A stretch of DNA of 64,000 bases from JAYZDF01 sp036337945. GTDB lineage: Bacteria > Myxococcota > Kuafuiibacteriia > Kuafuiibacteriales > Kuafuiibacteriaceae. Each line of letters begins with the position of its first letter. The first letter of the stretch is position 1. Positions 1 to 9,360 of this stretch are shown one piece after another. The notes under the pieces were generated by a model, which was not told the DNA's origin, searched no databases, and saw only the letters and a program-made list of their open reading frames with translations. The position numbers and the translations under genes were made by a program. The DNA lies in NCBI GenBank assembly GCA_036337945.1, contig JAYZDF010000043.1, positions 52,665-116,664 on the forward strand. Reading direction: 5' to 3'.

Positions 1-1033
1 ATCGACTGAGTAATCCTTCGATATCCACATGGTACGGCTTAGGTGGATCCGTAAGTTTTGGTATTACGATTTTGGTTTCACGAGGAAGCCAAGCTAAACT
101 TGTTGGATTGAGATGATCATTGTCCGCGTGCGTGATCAAGACCATGTCAATTTTTGGAAGAGAGGTAGGATCAAATGGTCGATCACGAAACCGGCGTGAT
201 TCCGGAAAACTTCGCCGAAAAAATAAGGGGTCAATCAAAATATTTTTTCCCCTGGACTGGTACAAGACAGCAGCATGACCTAGCCAAGTGACCTGAGACT
301 CAAAAGAATCGAGCGCTGTCTCTGCTTCACTTTGTTCGTCGGGAACAAGAAACCCAAATTCCAAAAGCAGAGATACTAATCCGCTAGCGCTTTCGCCAAG
401 AAGCGCTTCAAGCTCTCCTCGATCGCGTTGACCATCAATCGCAGGTATCAAAGACTGAATTTTTGATCCAAGTGATTTCGAGCCGGTAACAGTCAATCCG
501 AGAATTTCTACATCTCTCGTCTGCAACGAAAATCGAGCTCCAACTATCTGGCTATGCTCAAGGTCACTTTTACGAGGCATAAACGGAATCGGACCAATTT
601 GAACCAAGTCTTCAAGGGCGAGGTTAAACCAAGCGCCTTCATGCCATCTTAGTTTTTCTCGATTTGTCTTCGTGTTCCGGGGCCAAACAGACGGCGATGC
701 CGGTTGATTCTGCGCAAAATACATCAAGCCGGCTTGTGCCCACTTCCAATATTTTTTCTGCTGCGTCTTCGTGATTTGCTGAGAAGAGACCCATTCGTGG
801 TGTGAAACCAGCTCCACAGCCTCAGCAAAATCTAAGGTTACGGGAGAACGATTGGGAATCTCGACCTTTAGCTGCTTCTTAGATTCCTCAGGATGAAAAA
901 AGAGTTCAAGCCCGTCCGCTCGACGGAAAAATAGCTGACTTATGTCATATTCACGGGTCAGAACCGGTTTTTTCGATGAAATTAGATCTTTCATCGGGCC
1001 CAGTCGACGCTGAAGCAGTTCTTCGAAACTCAT
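1..1033 (-). CDS. Metallo-beta-lactamase-fold hydrolase, 5' part only (runs off the window)
   Basis: The first 344 codons are visible and the 3' end lies outside the window. Residues 1-245 are not a domain I can name with confidence. Residues 195-230 (AIDGQRDRGELEALL, then a hydrophobic helix) resemble the small PqqD or winged-helix modules found beside radical or hydrolase domains. The metallo-hydrolase core starts near residue 248 with WLGHAA, followed by ILIDP and the metal motif THADNDHLN at 301-309. The classic motif is HxHxDH; here the second His is Asp304, while His302, Asp306 and His307 are kept. The family cleaves esters, lactones, amides or phosphodiesters with one or two metals; the substrate here is unknown. 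No signal peptide is visible, so it is probably cytoplasmic. Its ATG shares the bases CATG with an upstream in-frame ATG of the divergent antiporter gene. Confidence 0.8.
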   Translation of the reverse strand, partial: MSFEELLQRRLGPMKDLISSKKPVLTREYDISQLFFRRADGLELFFHPEESKKQLKVEIPNRSPVTLDFAEAVELVSHHEWVSSQQITKTQQKKYWKWAQAGLMYFAQNQPASPSVWPRNTKTNREKLRWHEGAWFNLALEDLVQIGPIPFMPRKSDLEHSQIVGARFSLQTRDVEILGLTVTGSKSLGSKIQSLIPAIDGQRDRGELEALLGESASGLVSLLLEFGFLVPDEQSEAETALDSFESQVTWLGHAAVLYQSRGKNILIDPLFFRRSFPESRRFRDRPFDPTSLPKIDMVLITHADNDHLNPTSLAWLPRETKIVIPKLTDPPKPYHVDIEGLLSR

Positions 1034-1094
1034 GTTTATCTCGTTAGAGTTCTTGCTATCGCATGACTGGCGACGATGTGCTACCCAAAGACAA

Positions 1095-3005
1095 GTGCGA
1101 ATTGTCATCATTCTTTGGTTAGCTTTATGCGCGACAGTTTCAGAGGCCGGCTCACCTCCCGTTGAGTTTCGAGCGGAGTGGCCCAATGTACGATTATGGG
1201 CAGGGGCTGAAAAAGTTGATGGCGTTAAAATCAAAGCCTTTCTCGAGAATGGACAACTGGCGAAGGATTTTTCCGGGGCAGTAAAAATTGATGGGCTTGG
1301 GCTAACTTCTTCCGTTGCGGCAAAGGCGGGAGTTATAGAGCTCGATCGTGTGAATATCGAACGAGAGACAATCACAGTCCAGCACGCTGCCAAGAGTTAC
1401 AAACTTGTTGTTCCGACACTTGATGGCATTTGGTCACTTTTGCCTGCAATAATCGCAATCGGGTTGGCCTTGATTTCGCGACAAGTGCTGCTGTCTCTTC
1501 TCGGAGGGATCTTCATTGGAGCGTGGCTACTATTTGGCAGTCCCATATCAGCAGTACCTCGTACCTTAGATATTTTGACTCATGTTGCTGCAGATGCAGA
1601 TCGAGTCAAAATTATGATCTTTACTTTGCTCATGGGCGGAATGGTGGGCATCATTAGTCGTTCGGGTGGAACGGCCGGAATTGTTGACATGGTTGTTCGA
1701 TATGCAAAGGGCGTAAAAAGTGCCTCGTTCGCAACCTGGCTCATGGGAATGCTGGTCTTTTTTGACGATTACGCAAGCTCTCTTTTGGTGGGCAGCACCA
1801 TGCGACCAGTGACCGATAAATTCCGAATCTCACGAGAAAAACTATCTTACTTGGTAGATTCGACAGCAGCGCCGATTGCAAGCCTTGCGCTAATCTCTAC
1901 CTGGGTAGGCTACGAAGTATCCTTACTTGCAGATGCCATGAGGGCCGCAGGGATTGAGCGTGACGCTTACGATGTGTTCATCAACGGCGTGCCGTCTCGT
2001 TTTTACCAATTTTTTGCGCTCATTTTTGTGGTGTTTATCGCAACAACCGGAAGAGACTTTGGCCCCATGCTACGGGCGGAACGACGGGCTCGCAAAGAGG
2101 GCAAGCCAATCCGAGACGGTGGCGAACCACTCATGGATACCGGACTCATGGAAGAGGCAGATGAAATGTCATCTGTTACTCCTAGGTGGTGGCTTGCTCT
2201 GATACCCATTACAACTTTGGTCCTAACGGTTTTGGTCCACCTTTGGACAACGGGGCACGCGGCGGGTCTATCAGATTTGGTCAACTATGAAGCCGCAAAA
2301 CAGGAAGGCCTTGTTCGGTGGTTTGGTTACATTTTGAGTAATGCAGCATCGTACGATGCCCTTTTGTATGCGTCAGCGTTTGGTGCGGGTAGCGCCGCTC
2401 TTCTCGCGCTTGCGACCGGTTCCATGACTCTCAAAACAACAACGGACGCTTTAGTTCGCGGGGTCCGAGCGATGACTCTCGCAATTATGGTTCTCATCTT
2501 GGCGTGGTCGATTGGAAAAGTGATGGATGATCTACGAGCCGGAAACTATGTGGCCAGCGTCCTCGCCGAAACACTCCCAGCTTGGACAATCCCGACGCTC
2601 ACATTCATCCTCGCCGGACTCATTGCACTTGCAACAGGAACATCCTGGGGGACCATGGCGATACTCTTTCCGATCGTGATTCCATTAGTGGCAACCCATC
2701 AAGGTTTACCTGAGTTTGAAGCCATTTTGCTTGGTGCTTCCAGCGCAATTCTCGGGGGGTCAGTTTTCGGCGATCATTGCTCACCCATTTCAGATACGAC
2801 GGTTCTTTCGTCGATTGCATGCGCATCTGACCACGTTGATCATGTCAATACGCAGGCACCCTACTCCCTCGCATGTGCAGCAGCGGCCATATTCGTCGGC
2901 TATATACCGTTAGGTTTCGGGTTCTCGCCATGGCTTTCCCTAGCAATTGGTTTAGGTCTCCTCTTCGCCTTGGTTCGTTTTGCCGGGCGTGAAATCGAGA
3001 ACTAA
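1095..3005 (+). CDS. NhaC-family Na+/H+ antiporter with exported N-terminal domain
   Basis: This is a 636-residue multi-pass inner-membrane protein. The NhaC family signature is plain: SLLPAIIAIGLALISRQ opens the membrane part near residue 114, FFDDYASSLLVGS lies near 222, and FGDHCSPISDTTVLSS is near the C-terminus. The family exchanges Na+ for H+ (or related ions or substrates) and supports pH and salt homeostasis. I chose GTG 1095 because it gives a standard signal peptide (RIVIILWLALCATVSEAG). The longer in-frame ATG at 1032 would overlap the start codon of the divergent gene and place hydrophilic residues before the signal. About 95 residues lie between the signal and the first helix and look like a beta-rich periplasmic domain, which ordinary NhaC proteins lack. 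No ribosome-binding site is strong for either start. Confidence 0.88.
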   Translation: MRIVIILWLALCATVSEAGSPPVEFRAEWPNVRLWAGAEKVDGVKIKAFLENGQLAKDFSGAVKIDGLGLTSSVAAKAGVIELDRVNIERETITVQHAAKSYKLVVPTLDGIWSLLPAIIAIGLALISRQVLLSLLGGIFIGAWLLFGSPISAVPRTLDILTHVAADADRVKIMIFTLLMGGMVGIISRSGGTAGIVDMVVRYAKGVKSASFATWLMGMLVFFDDYASSLLVGSTMRPVTDKFRISREKLSYLVDSTAAPIASLALISTWVGYEVSLLADAMRAAGIERDAYDVFINGVPSRFYQFFALIFVVFIATTGRDFGPMLRAERRARKEGKPIRDGGEPLMDTGLMEEADEMSSVTPRWWLALIPITTLVLTVLVHLWTTGHAAGLSDLVNYEAAKQEGLVRWFGYILSNAASYDALLYASAFGAGSAALLALATGSMTLKTTTDALVRGVRAMTLAIMVLILAWSIGKVMDDLRAGNYVASVLAETLPAWTIPTLTFILAGLIALATGTSWGTMAILFPIVIPLVATHQGLPEFEAILLGASSAILGGSVFGDHCSPISDTTVLSSIACASDHVDHVNTQAPYSLACAAAAIFVGYIPLGFGFSPWLSLAIGLGLLFALVRFAGREIEN

Positions 3006-3115
3006 GAGTCATTTCAATTTAGGCACTCACGCTATGATTGCCATAAAACTAAAAATTGAACGCAAATTGTCACTTGCGCGGCTGAGTCCACAATGGTTCA
3101 AGAAGCCCCGAAACG

Positions 3116-4507
3116 ATGAAGCAGAGACTAAACCTTCTTTTTTGCTGCGCGATCTTAGTGATGAGCTGTTACGACGCGCGAGGACTTGCGATCCGTACAC
3201 CCGCTGAAATGCCCATGACGCCCTCCTCGATCACTGAAGAGTCACCAAACCCTCTAGATGCAGGAACAGAGCCGGATGCAGGGTCGACTTTGCCAGTAGA
3301 TGCAGGAACGGCCCCACAGGAAGCTGACGCTGGCGCACCCACCATTGACCCGTGTGCATTTGAACTCACTGTACACACGCCACGAATTGACCCCAGAGAT
3401 ACTTGGTCTATCGCCGACTTTAATCGATTGATCGATTGCGTAGACAATAACCCCTCGAATCAAGCCCAATATGTAGAACAATTTTGGACTTCTCATTTAT
3501 CCTACGGGGGTAGCGCTATCTGGGATGGTGCGAACGCAATCATCTTGCAGCGCGGCGACACAGAAGGGCTATCTGTATCTGGAAGTTTTGATAACTGGCC
3601 AGAAGACCAGGGACGAGTGTTTCAACGAATAGGAAATTCCGACCTCTCTTTCGTACGAATTCCGCTCGATCGAAACGGTCGATACCAATACAAACTGCTT
3701 CGAGTGCAGAATAATGAGAAGACTTGGACGATGGACAAAGCGAACCGTTGGATAGTCTGGGACGGGTTCGACCAAGGAGCAATTGGAAACTTTAACAACG
3801 AGATCATTGGACCTGGGCATCGTTTGGAGCGGAGCTTACTATATCGTTACGAAATCGGTTTACGGGATGCTTATATTTATCTCCCACCTGCTTATTTCGA
3901 AGCGAGTGAGATACGGAAAATATTATACGTAAGTGACGGTAACGAATACCTGACGAGAGCTGGGGTCCAAGCGATCATCGACGACACAATCTTAGCCAAT
4001 CGGGTATCACCAATCGTGGGTGTTTTCTTAGGACTGGAATCGCAAAATGAACGGATCCAAGAGTATACCTATGGTCCAGGCCAAAAAGGCGACGCTTATG
4101 TAGATGCTATTGCCACCGATTGGGTGCCAGAAATTGAACAATATTTCGGTCTAAATATTCAGGCTTCAGAGAGAGGAATTACTGGCGCTTCACTGGGTGG
4201 CCTTATCTCTTTTTATGCCGCTGTAAAACATAATCAGGTGTTTCAAAAGATCGCGGCACAATCGGGCTCATTTTGGTATGGCGAAGGAGATATGATCTCT
4301 CGAATTCGTAATGGTCCGGTGATGAACGCGCGATTTTATCTTGATAGCGGGTCTCCGAACGACAACAGCGAATCAACCCGCCTGATGGTGAATGCCCTAG
4401 AAGCAAGAGGCTACGAGTACCACCATATAGAAGAAAACGGTGGTCAACACGAATGGTCTTTTTGGGCCGGCCGATTTGATGAGATGTTAGAGAATCTATT
4501 TCGATAA
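3116..4507 (+). CDS. Lipoprotein esterase (enterochelin-esterase/PF00756-like) with sugar-binding-like domain
   Basis: The protein has 463 residues. It starts with a lipoprotein signal (lipobox VMSC, Cys18), then a low-complexity linker rich in DAG at about 48-73. Near 146-200 there is an early-set beta domain (LSVSGSFDNWPEDQ) like the glycogen-binding or Fes N-terminal domains. The C-terminal half is an alpha/beta hydrolase of the putative-esterase family, with nucleophile elbow GASLGG (Ser359) and a likely catalytic His445 in GGQHEW. Known relatives cleave siderophore esters, feruloyl esters or acyl groups on polysaccharides. The substrate here is unknown; an exported position at the membrane is inferred from the lipobox. 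A 110-base gap separates it from the antiporter gene, so it may have its own promoter. Confidence 0.85.
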   Translation: MKQRLNLLFCCAILVMSCYDARGLAIRTPAEMPMTPSSITEESPNPLDAGTEPDAGSTLPVDAGTAPQEADAGAPTIDPCAFELTVHTPRIDPRDTWSIADFNRLIDCVDNNPSNQAQYVEQFWTSHLSYGGSAIWDGANAIILQRGDTEGLSVSGSFDNWPEDQGRVFQRIGNSDLSFVRIPLDRNGRYQYKLLRVQNNEKTWTMDKANRWIVWDGFDQGAIGNFNNEIIGPGHRLERSLLYRYEIGLRDAYIYLPPAYFEASEIRKILYVSDGNEYLTRAGVQAIIDDTILANRVSPIVGVFLGLESQNERIQEYTYGPGQKGDAYVDAIATDWVPEIEQYFGLNIQASERGITGASLGGLISFYAAVKHNQVFQKIAAQSGSFWYGEGDMISRIRNGPVMNARFYLDSGSPNDNSESTRLMVNALEARGYEYHHIEENGGQHEWSFWAGRFDEMLENLFR

Positions 4508-4563
4508 CACGACGTAGAAGCCGGTTCTTCAGTTGCAACCTAGGAAATGCTAAGACCGACTTC

Positions 4564-5619
4564 ATGAGTGGTGTAAGAAAACAAGACGAATACCATGACG
4601 GGCATCAAGATGGATTTGAGCCCGTCAGACCTGTAGACCTCGCTGAAATTAATTCTTTTGATCAACTTTTGCGTGCGTACCGAGATGCGTCATTTGGCGC
4701 ACGAAGACTTGGTGAAGCGGCAGATGTCTTTGAAGAGATGGTCCGCAACCCAAATTGCGGAGTAGTCTTAACTCTTTCAGGTGCGATGACCGTAGCGAAA
4801 ATGAGCTTGGTTGTATGTGAAATGATTGAGAGGAACTATATTCAGGCAATCGTAAGCACAGGAGCGCTGATGACGCACGGGTTGGTTGAGGCAGACGGAC
4901 ACAGTCACTTCAAGTACAAGCCCATCATGAACGACAAAGAGCTTTATGAAAAAGGATACGACCGAGTCTATGACACTCTTGAGCTCGAAAGTAACCTGGA
5001 TGATGTTGAACTCTTTATCCGAAAAATCCTCGAAAACTTTCCCGAAGACGAAACCGTGTGCAGCCAGAGACTCTGCCACGAAATTGGAAAAAAACTGTGT
5101 GAATCGTATCCGGACGGAAGAGGTATCCTTCTCAGTGCGTACAGGCACAACGTCCCCATCTTTATCCCTGCATTTTCAGACTCAGAAATGGGTCTAGACT
5201 TTTGTGTACACAACCTTGTGAGAGAAAAAGAAGGCAAAGTCGCGCGCCGGTTTGACCCTTTTGCTGACCTTCTCGGGTACGAAAAATGGGCCCGGGCGCA
5301 AAAGGAAATGGGAATTTTCACCATTGGTGGAGGGGTTCCCCGTAATTGGGCCCAACAAATTAGTCCCTATATTGAAGTGTCCTCTCACCGACTAGGAAAG
5401 GACCTCGAGAGTCTACTTCGCTTCCGTTACGGAGTACGAATATGTCCTGATTCCGAGCATTTAGGTGGTCTTTCAGGGTGTACTTATTCCGAAGGCGCAA
5501 GCTGGGGCAAATTTATCCCAGTGGAAGATGGGGGACGATATGCGGAAGTTCTCGCCGATGCGACCATTGCCTGGCCGCTCATCACTAAGGCAGTAATGGA
5601 ACGGGTGCCTAATAAGTAG
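4564..5619 (+). CDS. Deoxyhypusine-synthase-family enzyme (likely polyamine/homospermidine type)
   Basis: The 351-residue protein matches the deoxyhypusine synthase fold along its length, with LTLSGAMTVAKMS at the start of the Rossmann-like core, STGALMTHGLVEADGHSH, and the catalytic-lysine segment SWGK at 313-316 followed by LADATIAWPL. In eukaryotes and archaea this family moves the aminobutyl group of spermidine to eIF5A by an NAD-dependent reaction through that lysine. Bacteria have no eIF5A, and bacterial homologues studied so far include homospermidine-forming enzymes, so a polyamine transfer reaction is the best inference. It is cytoplasmic with no signal. It sits between two unrelated lipoprotein genes with gaps of 56 and 32 bases, so the neighbours give no pathway clue. 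Confidence 0.85.
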   Translation: MSGVRKQDEYHDGHQDGFEPVRPVDLAEINSFDQLLRAYRDASFGARRLGEAADVFEEMVRNPNCGVVLTLSGAMTVAKMSLVVCEMIERNYIQAIVSTGALMTHGLVEADGHSHFKYKPIMNDKELYEKGYDRVYDTLELESNLDDVELFIRKILENFPEDETVCSQRLCHEIGKKLCESYPDGRGILLSAYRHNVPIFIPAFSDSEMGLDFCVHNLVREKEGKVARRFDPFADLLGYEKWARAQKEMGIFTIGGGVPRNWAQQISPYIEVSSHRLGKDLESLLRFRYGVRICPDSEHLGGLSGCTYSEGASWGKFIPVEDGGRYAEVLADATIAWPLITKAVMERVPNK

Positions 5620-5651
5620 CACCAGTCATTTTGTTAGCAGGATAGGTCTTT

Positions 5652-8600
5652 ATGTTGAATACGCAGGATTATCGAAAACTTTTTATCGCACGGGTCTTTG
5701 TTGCATCGCTGCTGAGCTGTGCGCTGGTCGCATGTAGCGATGACGACGATAATCCGCCGAACACCCAAATGGATGGCGGTGTTCAGACGAGCAATTCGGA
5801 TGCTGGCACTTCACCAGGCCGAGATGCCGGCATGCAAGTCACTGAGAAATGCAATAATCCTCCTTTGGTCGCTCCTGCATCTGGCACCTGCTCCGTAACT
5901 CCTGGGAACGCAAACACTTTGATTCGGGGTGCGATCGTTGTGGCTGAAGGCGAGCTCGAAAACGGACAGGTTTTGGTAGGCAGTAACGGCAAAATTGTAT
6001 GTGCGGCATGTGACTGTAGTGCATCACCAGAATTCGCAGGCGCAACGGTCATCGAATGTGCCGATGGCGTCATTTCACCGGGACTTATCAACGGGCACGA
6101 ACATTTGAATTTTTCCGAAGGCCCTCCTCAACCTCATCCGGAAGAACGATTTGATCATCGGCATGACTGGCGTCGCGGAAAAAACGGACACAGTCGAATT
6201 CCGTCCCCTCGAAACCAGGGAGGCGGACTTGGAATTCTGTGGGGTGAGCTTCGTCATCTCATGGGTGGAGCAACAACGATCAATGGCTCCGGAGGTGCTG
6301 ATGGACTTCTTCGAAATATCGACCAGAACGACCCTCGACAAGGCGGTCTTGGGCTAAACTCTGTTGAATACTCAACGTTTCCTTTAGGAGATAGCTCTGG
6401 GGCGACGCGCACAAATGACTGCAACTACAGCCGGATACCTTCTCCAGACGATTCAAGCATTCGGGACAGCGTCGCATACGCACCGCACATCGCAGAAGGT
6501 ATCGACCAAGACGCGAGAAACGAATTCTTCTGTCTGTCTCAAAACACTGGAGGCGGACAAGATGTTCTGCTTCCCACAACGGCAATCATTCATGCGGTCG
6601 GTATTACTCCCGCAGACATCAACGCAATAGCCGTCGAGCAAGCGAGTGTCATCTGGTCACCACGGACTAATATAGATCTCTATGGACATACGGCACACGC
6701 GACGCTGATGGCTCGCTCTGGTGTTCGTCTCGCGCTCGGCACGGATTGGGTCGTATCAGGCTCAATGAATATGTTGCGAGAACTGCAGTGTGTTGATTCG
6801 CTCAACCGAAACAACTACGGATCTTACTTTAGCGATCGAGAGATCGTTGACATGGCGACGAAAAACGGTGCGGAAGCGCTTGGAGCCGGAACCAAACTCG
6901 GCACGCTCGCTACCGGATATGAAGCCGATATTTCAATCTTTCGTAGAAATGGGAAGAAGAGTTATCGCGCCATCATTGAAGCAAGAACACCAGATGTTTC
7001 GTTAGTCATGCGTGGTGGAACACCGCTCTACGGCGACCAAAACGTGATCAACGATGTACTTGGTGACGCGTCTGGCTGCGAGATGCTTGATGTATGCGGC
7101 ACCCCAAAAATGGTCTGCGTAGAAAAAGATTCAGGTTCAAGTATTCAAACCATCCGAAACGCAATCATGTCCAACCCTTACGAGACGTTCTATTGTGGCG
7201 AACCACCTTTAGAACCAACCTGCGTTCCCTATCGCCCTGGTGAATTTATGGGTATGCCGACCGCGGAGGACTCGGATGGCGACGGTATCATCAACGATCT
7301 GGACCTTTGCCCTACGATTTTTAGTCCAACTCGACCTCTTGAAAATGGAGAGCAGGCAGATGCCGATAACGACATGATTGGTGACGTTTGTGACCCATGT
7401 CCTTTGGACGCCTTCACGACAGATTGCAAAGGACCCAACCCTGACGATCGTGACAATGACGGTATCAACAATGACGTTGATAATTGTCCAGACGTAGCCA
7501 ACATGGACCAGTCTGATCGCGACCAAGACATGAAAGGGGACGTTTGCGACCCATGTCCCGATCAAGCCAATCCTGGAGATCAAGCCTGTCTGGTATCAGT
7601 GTACGAAATCAAACAAGGACAACAAATGGGCGCTGTTCGGATTTCGGGGGTCGTCGTTACAGCCGTCGGCGAAAGCGGCTACTTCGTGCAAATGCCGACC
7701 GATCATCCACTTTACGATACAAACCTTGGAGCAAAGTTTTCGGGTCTTTTTGTTTTCGCCAACACAGACGTGAAACCAACGGTTGGAGACCTGGTTGATA
7801 TTCAAGGTGAAACGACAGTATTTTTCGATCAGACTCAGCTGCAAAATTCGGCATTCACCGTTACCGCAGCAGGCCAAATGCTTCCCGCGGCAATCATTGA
7901 GTCTGCATCCAATGTTGCAACAGGCGGAGCAATGGCGACCGCACTTGAAGGTGTCTTGGTCGAAGTACAAAACGTAACGGTAACCGCCGTGGAACCAGAA
8001 GCGGGCCCAGGAGACCGAACACCCACCAACGAATTTGTGGTGGCAGACGCACTTCGTGTAAATGACTATCTTTATCTCACAGAACCGTTTCCTGTCGTTG
8101 GAGATGCGATTTCGTTCATCCGCGGAATACTCAGATATGGCAACGGGAACTCCAAGCTCGAGCCACGCTCTTCCGACGACGTCGGTCTAAAACCGGCTCT
8201 TCGAGGATTCACACCTTCGGAGCTATTCGTGGAGACTGGCTTTAGCGGCGTACCATCTAACGGCTTTACCATTTCGCTCACTCGCGCTGCCGAGTCTGAC
8301 ATTTTGGTATCCATGAGCAGTTCTGATAGTACTGTTTCGGTTTCAGACTTAACGATCTCAGCAGGTCAGGTTAGTGCCGACGTATCCATTTCGGTGGGAA
8401 TGGCAGCGCCCGGACAATCAGTGATCCTGACGGGAACCTACGACGGAAAGTCGGTCACTGCGACCGTGTATCCCTATCAAGACAGTTTCCCAAGATACCC
8501 GACCGAGCTTTCGCTCGCAGACCGAATCGTCCGACCAAACGATTTCGTAACGGGTAACCTCACCTTGAATTTGCCCGCAGCAAGCATGGGCTCGACGGTG

Positions 8601-9329
8601 ACTCTTGAGGTGGTGCCCGCTGGTTTAGCGATGATTACGACGCTGTCATCAACCGTGACCGAAAGCTCAAGTGTTTCTGTGGCTGCAGGCCAGCGCAGAG
8701 GAGACTTCGCTTTGGTAGCGAGTAGTACGATTGGAAATGGCATGGTCATCGCGCGAGACCTAAACGGTACCGTGACGGCAAGCGCCGCGTTCGAGGTCAC
8801 AAATTCCGTCACTCGTGCACCGGTTGCCGGAGATCTTATTATCACCGAAGTATTTCGAAACCCTGGCGGCAACCAGCCGGAAAAAGTACGGGAATGGTTC
8901 GAGGTATTTAACCCAACGGGCGACACGCTGGTCCTAGATGGCTTGATCATCGAAGATAACGGTGGCGCGAATCGCGCCTTCACAGTCACGTCAGCGCAAA
9001 TCGGACCGGGCGAGTATGGTATTTTTGCCTATAGCGCAGATCCAGGAGTCAACGGTGGACTCACTGCTTTAGTCAGCTACGAAATGGCCGATCTACAGCT
9101 TTCGAATTCCGGAGACAGACTCAAGCTCATGTTGGGAACAGTAATTATCGACGAATTGGAATGGGGAAGCGGCTGGCCTGGTGGCGGGAATGGCACAGCT
9201 ATGTGCTTAAAATTCCCATATGGTGATAACAGTCAGTCTTCGAGCTGGGGCAACTCCAGCGGCACATTTGGTACGAATTCAGAGACTGGACACCCTGGTG
9301 TCGCCAGCGATTCTGCGAACTGTCCTTGA
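5652..9329 (+). CDS. Amidohydrolase / thrombospondin type-3 / lamin-tail-domain lipoprotein
   Basis: This is a 1225-residue multi-domain lipoprotein (lipobox LVAC, Cys28) with a short DAG/DGG linker at 41-60. Residues about 90-470 are an amidohydrolase-superfamily barrel. The metal ligands can be read off: HEH at 149-151, His279 in APHIAEG, His314 in AIIHAVG and Asp365 in ALGTDW, as in chlorohydrolase and cyclic-amide hydrolases. Next come Ca-binding thrombospondin type-3 repeats at about 535-645 (DSDGDGIINDLDLCP, DRDNDGINNDVDNCP). A beta-rich OB-like region at about 650-855 and Ig-like stretches follow. Residues 1060-1225 form a lamin-tail domain (GDLIITEVF ... WFEVFNP). The barrel appears catalytically intact; the substrate is unknown. 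All parts are in one uninterrupted frame. I infer a cell-surface or outer-membrane hydrolase. Confidence 0.85.
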   Translation: MLNTQDYRKLFIARVFVASLLSCALVACSDDDDNPPNTQMDGGVQTSNSDAGTSPGRDAGMQVTEKCNNPPLVAPASGTCSVTPGNANTLIRGAIVVAEGELENGQVLVGSNGKIVCAACDCSASPEFAGATVIECADGVISPGLINGHEHLNFSEGPPQPHPEERFDHRHDWRRGKNGHSRIPSPRNQGGGLGILWGELRHLMGGATTINGSGGADGLLRNIDQNDPRQGGLGLNSVEYSTFPLGDSSGATRTNDCNYSRIPSPDDSSIRDSVAYAPHIAEGIDQDARNEFFCLSQNTGGGQDVLLPTTAIIHAVGITPADINAIAVEQASVIWSPRTNIDLYGHTAHATLMARSGVRLALGTDWVVSGSMNMLRELQCVDSLNRNNYGSYFSDREIVDMATKNGAEALGAGTKLGTLATGYEADISIFRRNGKKSYRAIIEARTPDVSLVMRGGTPLYGDQNVINDVLGDASGCEMLDVCGTPKMVCVEKDSGSSIQTIRNAIMSNPYETFYCGEPPLEPTCVPYRPGEFMGMPTAEDSDGDGIINDLDLCPTIFSPTRPLENGEQADADNDMIGDVCDPCPLDAFTTDCKGPNPDDRDNDGINNDVDNCPDVANMDQSDRDQDMKGDVCDPCPDQANPGDQACLVSVYEIKQGQQMGAVRISGVVVTAVGESGYFVQMPTDHPLYDTNLGAKFSGLFVFANTDVKPTVGDLVDIQGETTVFFDQTQLQNSAFTVTAAGQMLPAAIIESASNVATGGAMATALEGVLVEVQNVTVTAVEPEAGPGDRTPTNEFVVADALRVNDYLYLTEPFPVVGDAISFIRGILRYGNGNSKLEPRSSDDVGLKPALRGFTPSELFVETGFSGVPSNGFTISLTRAAESDILVSMSSSDSTVSVSDLTISAGQVSADVSISVGMAAPGQSVILTGTYDGKSVTATVYPYQDSFPRYPTELSLADRIVRPNDFVTGNLTLNLPAASMGSTVTLEVVPAGLAMITTLSSTVTESSSVSVAAGQRRGDFALVASSTIGNGMVIARDLNGTVTASAAFEVTNSVTRAPVAGDLIITEVFRNPGGNQPEKVREWFEVFNPTGDTLVLDGLIIEDNGGANRAFTVTSAQIGPGEYGIFAYSADPGVNGGLTALVSYEMADLQLSNSGDRLKLMLGTVIIDELEWGSGWPGGGNGTAMCLKFPYGDNSQSSSWGNSSGTFGTNSETGHPGVASDSANCP

Positions 9330-9360
9330 ACCTAGGTCCAAGCGGCGATAGCTGATAACT

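Noticed and set aside
3009..3037. TATGAT as a possible -10 before the esterase gene
   Set aside because: No acceptable -35 at 16-18 bases upstream, so a sigma-70 promoter is not supported.
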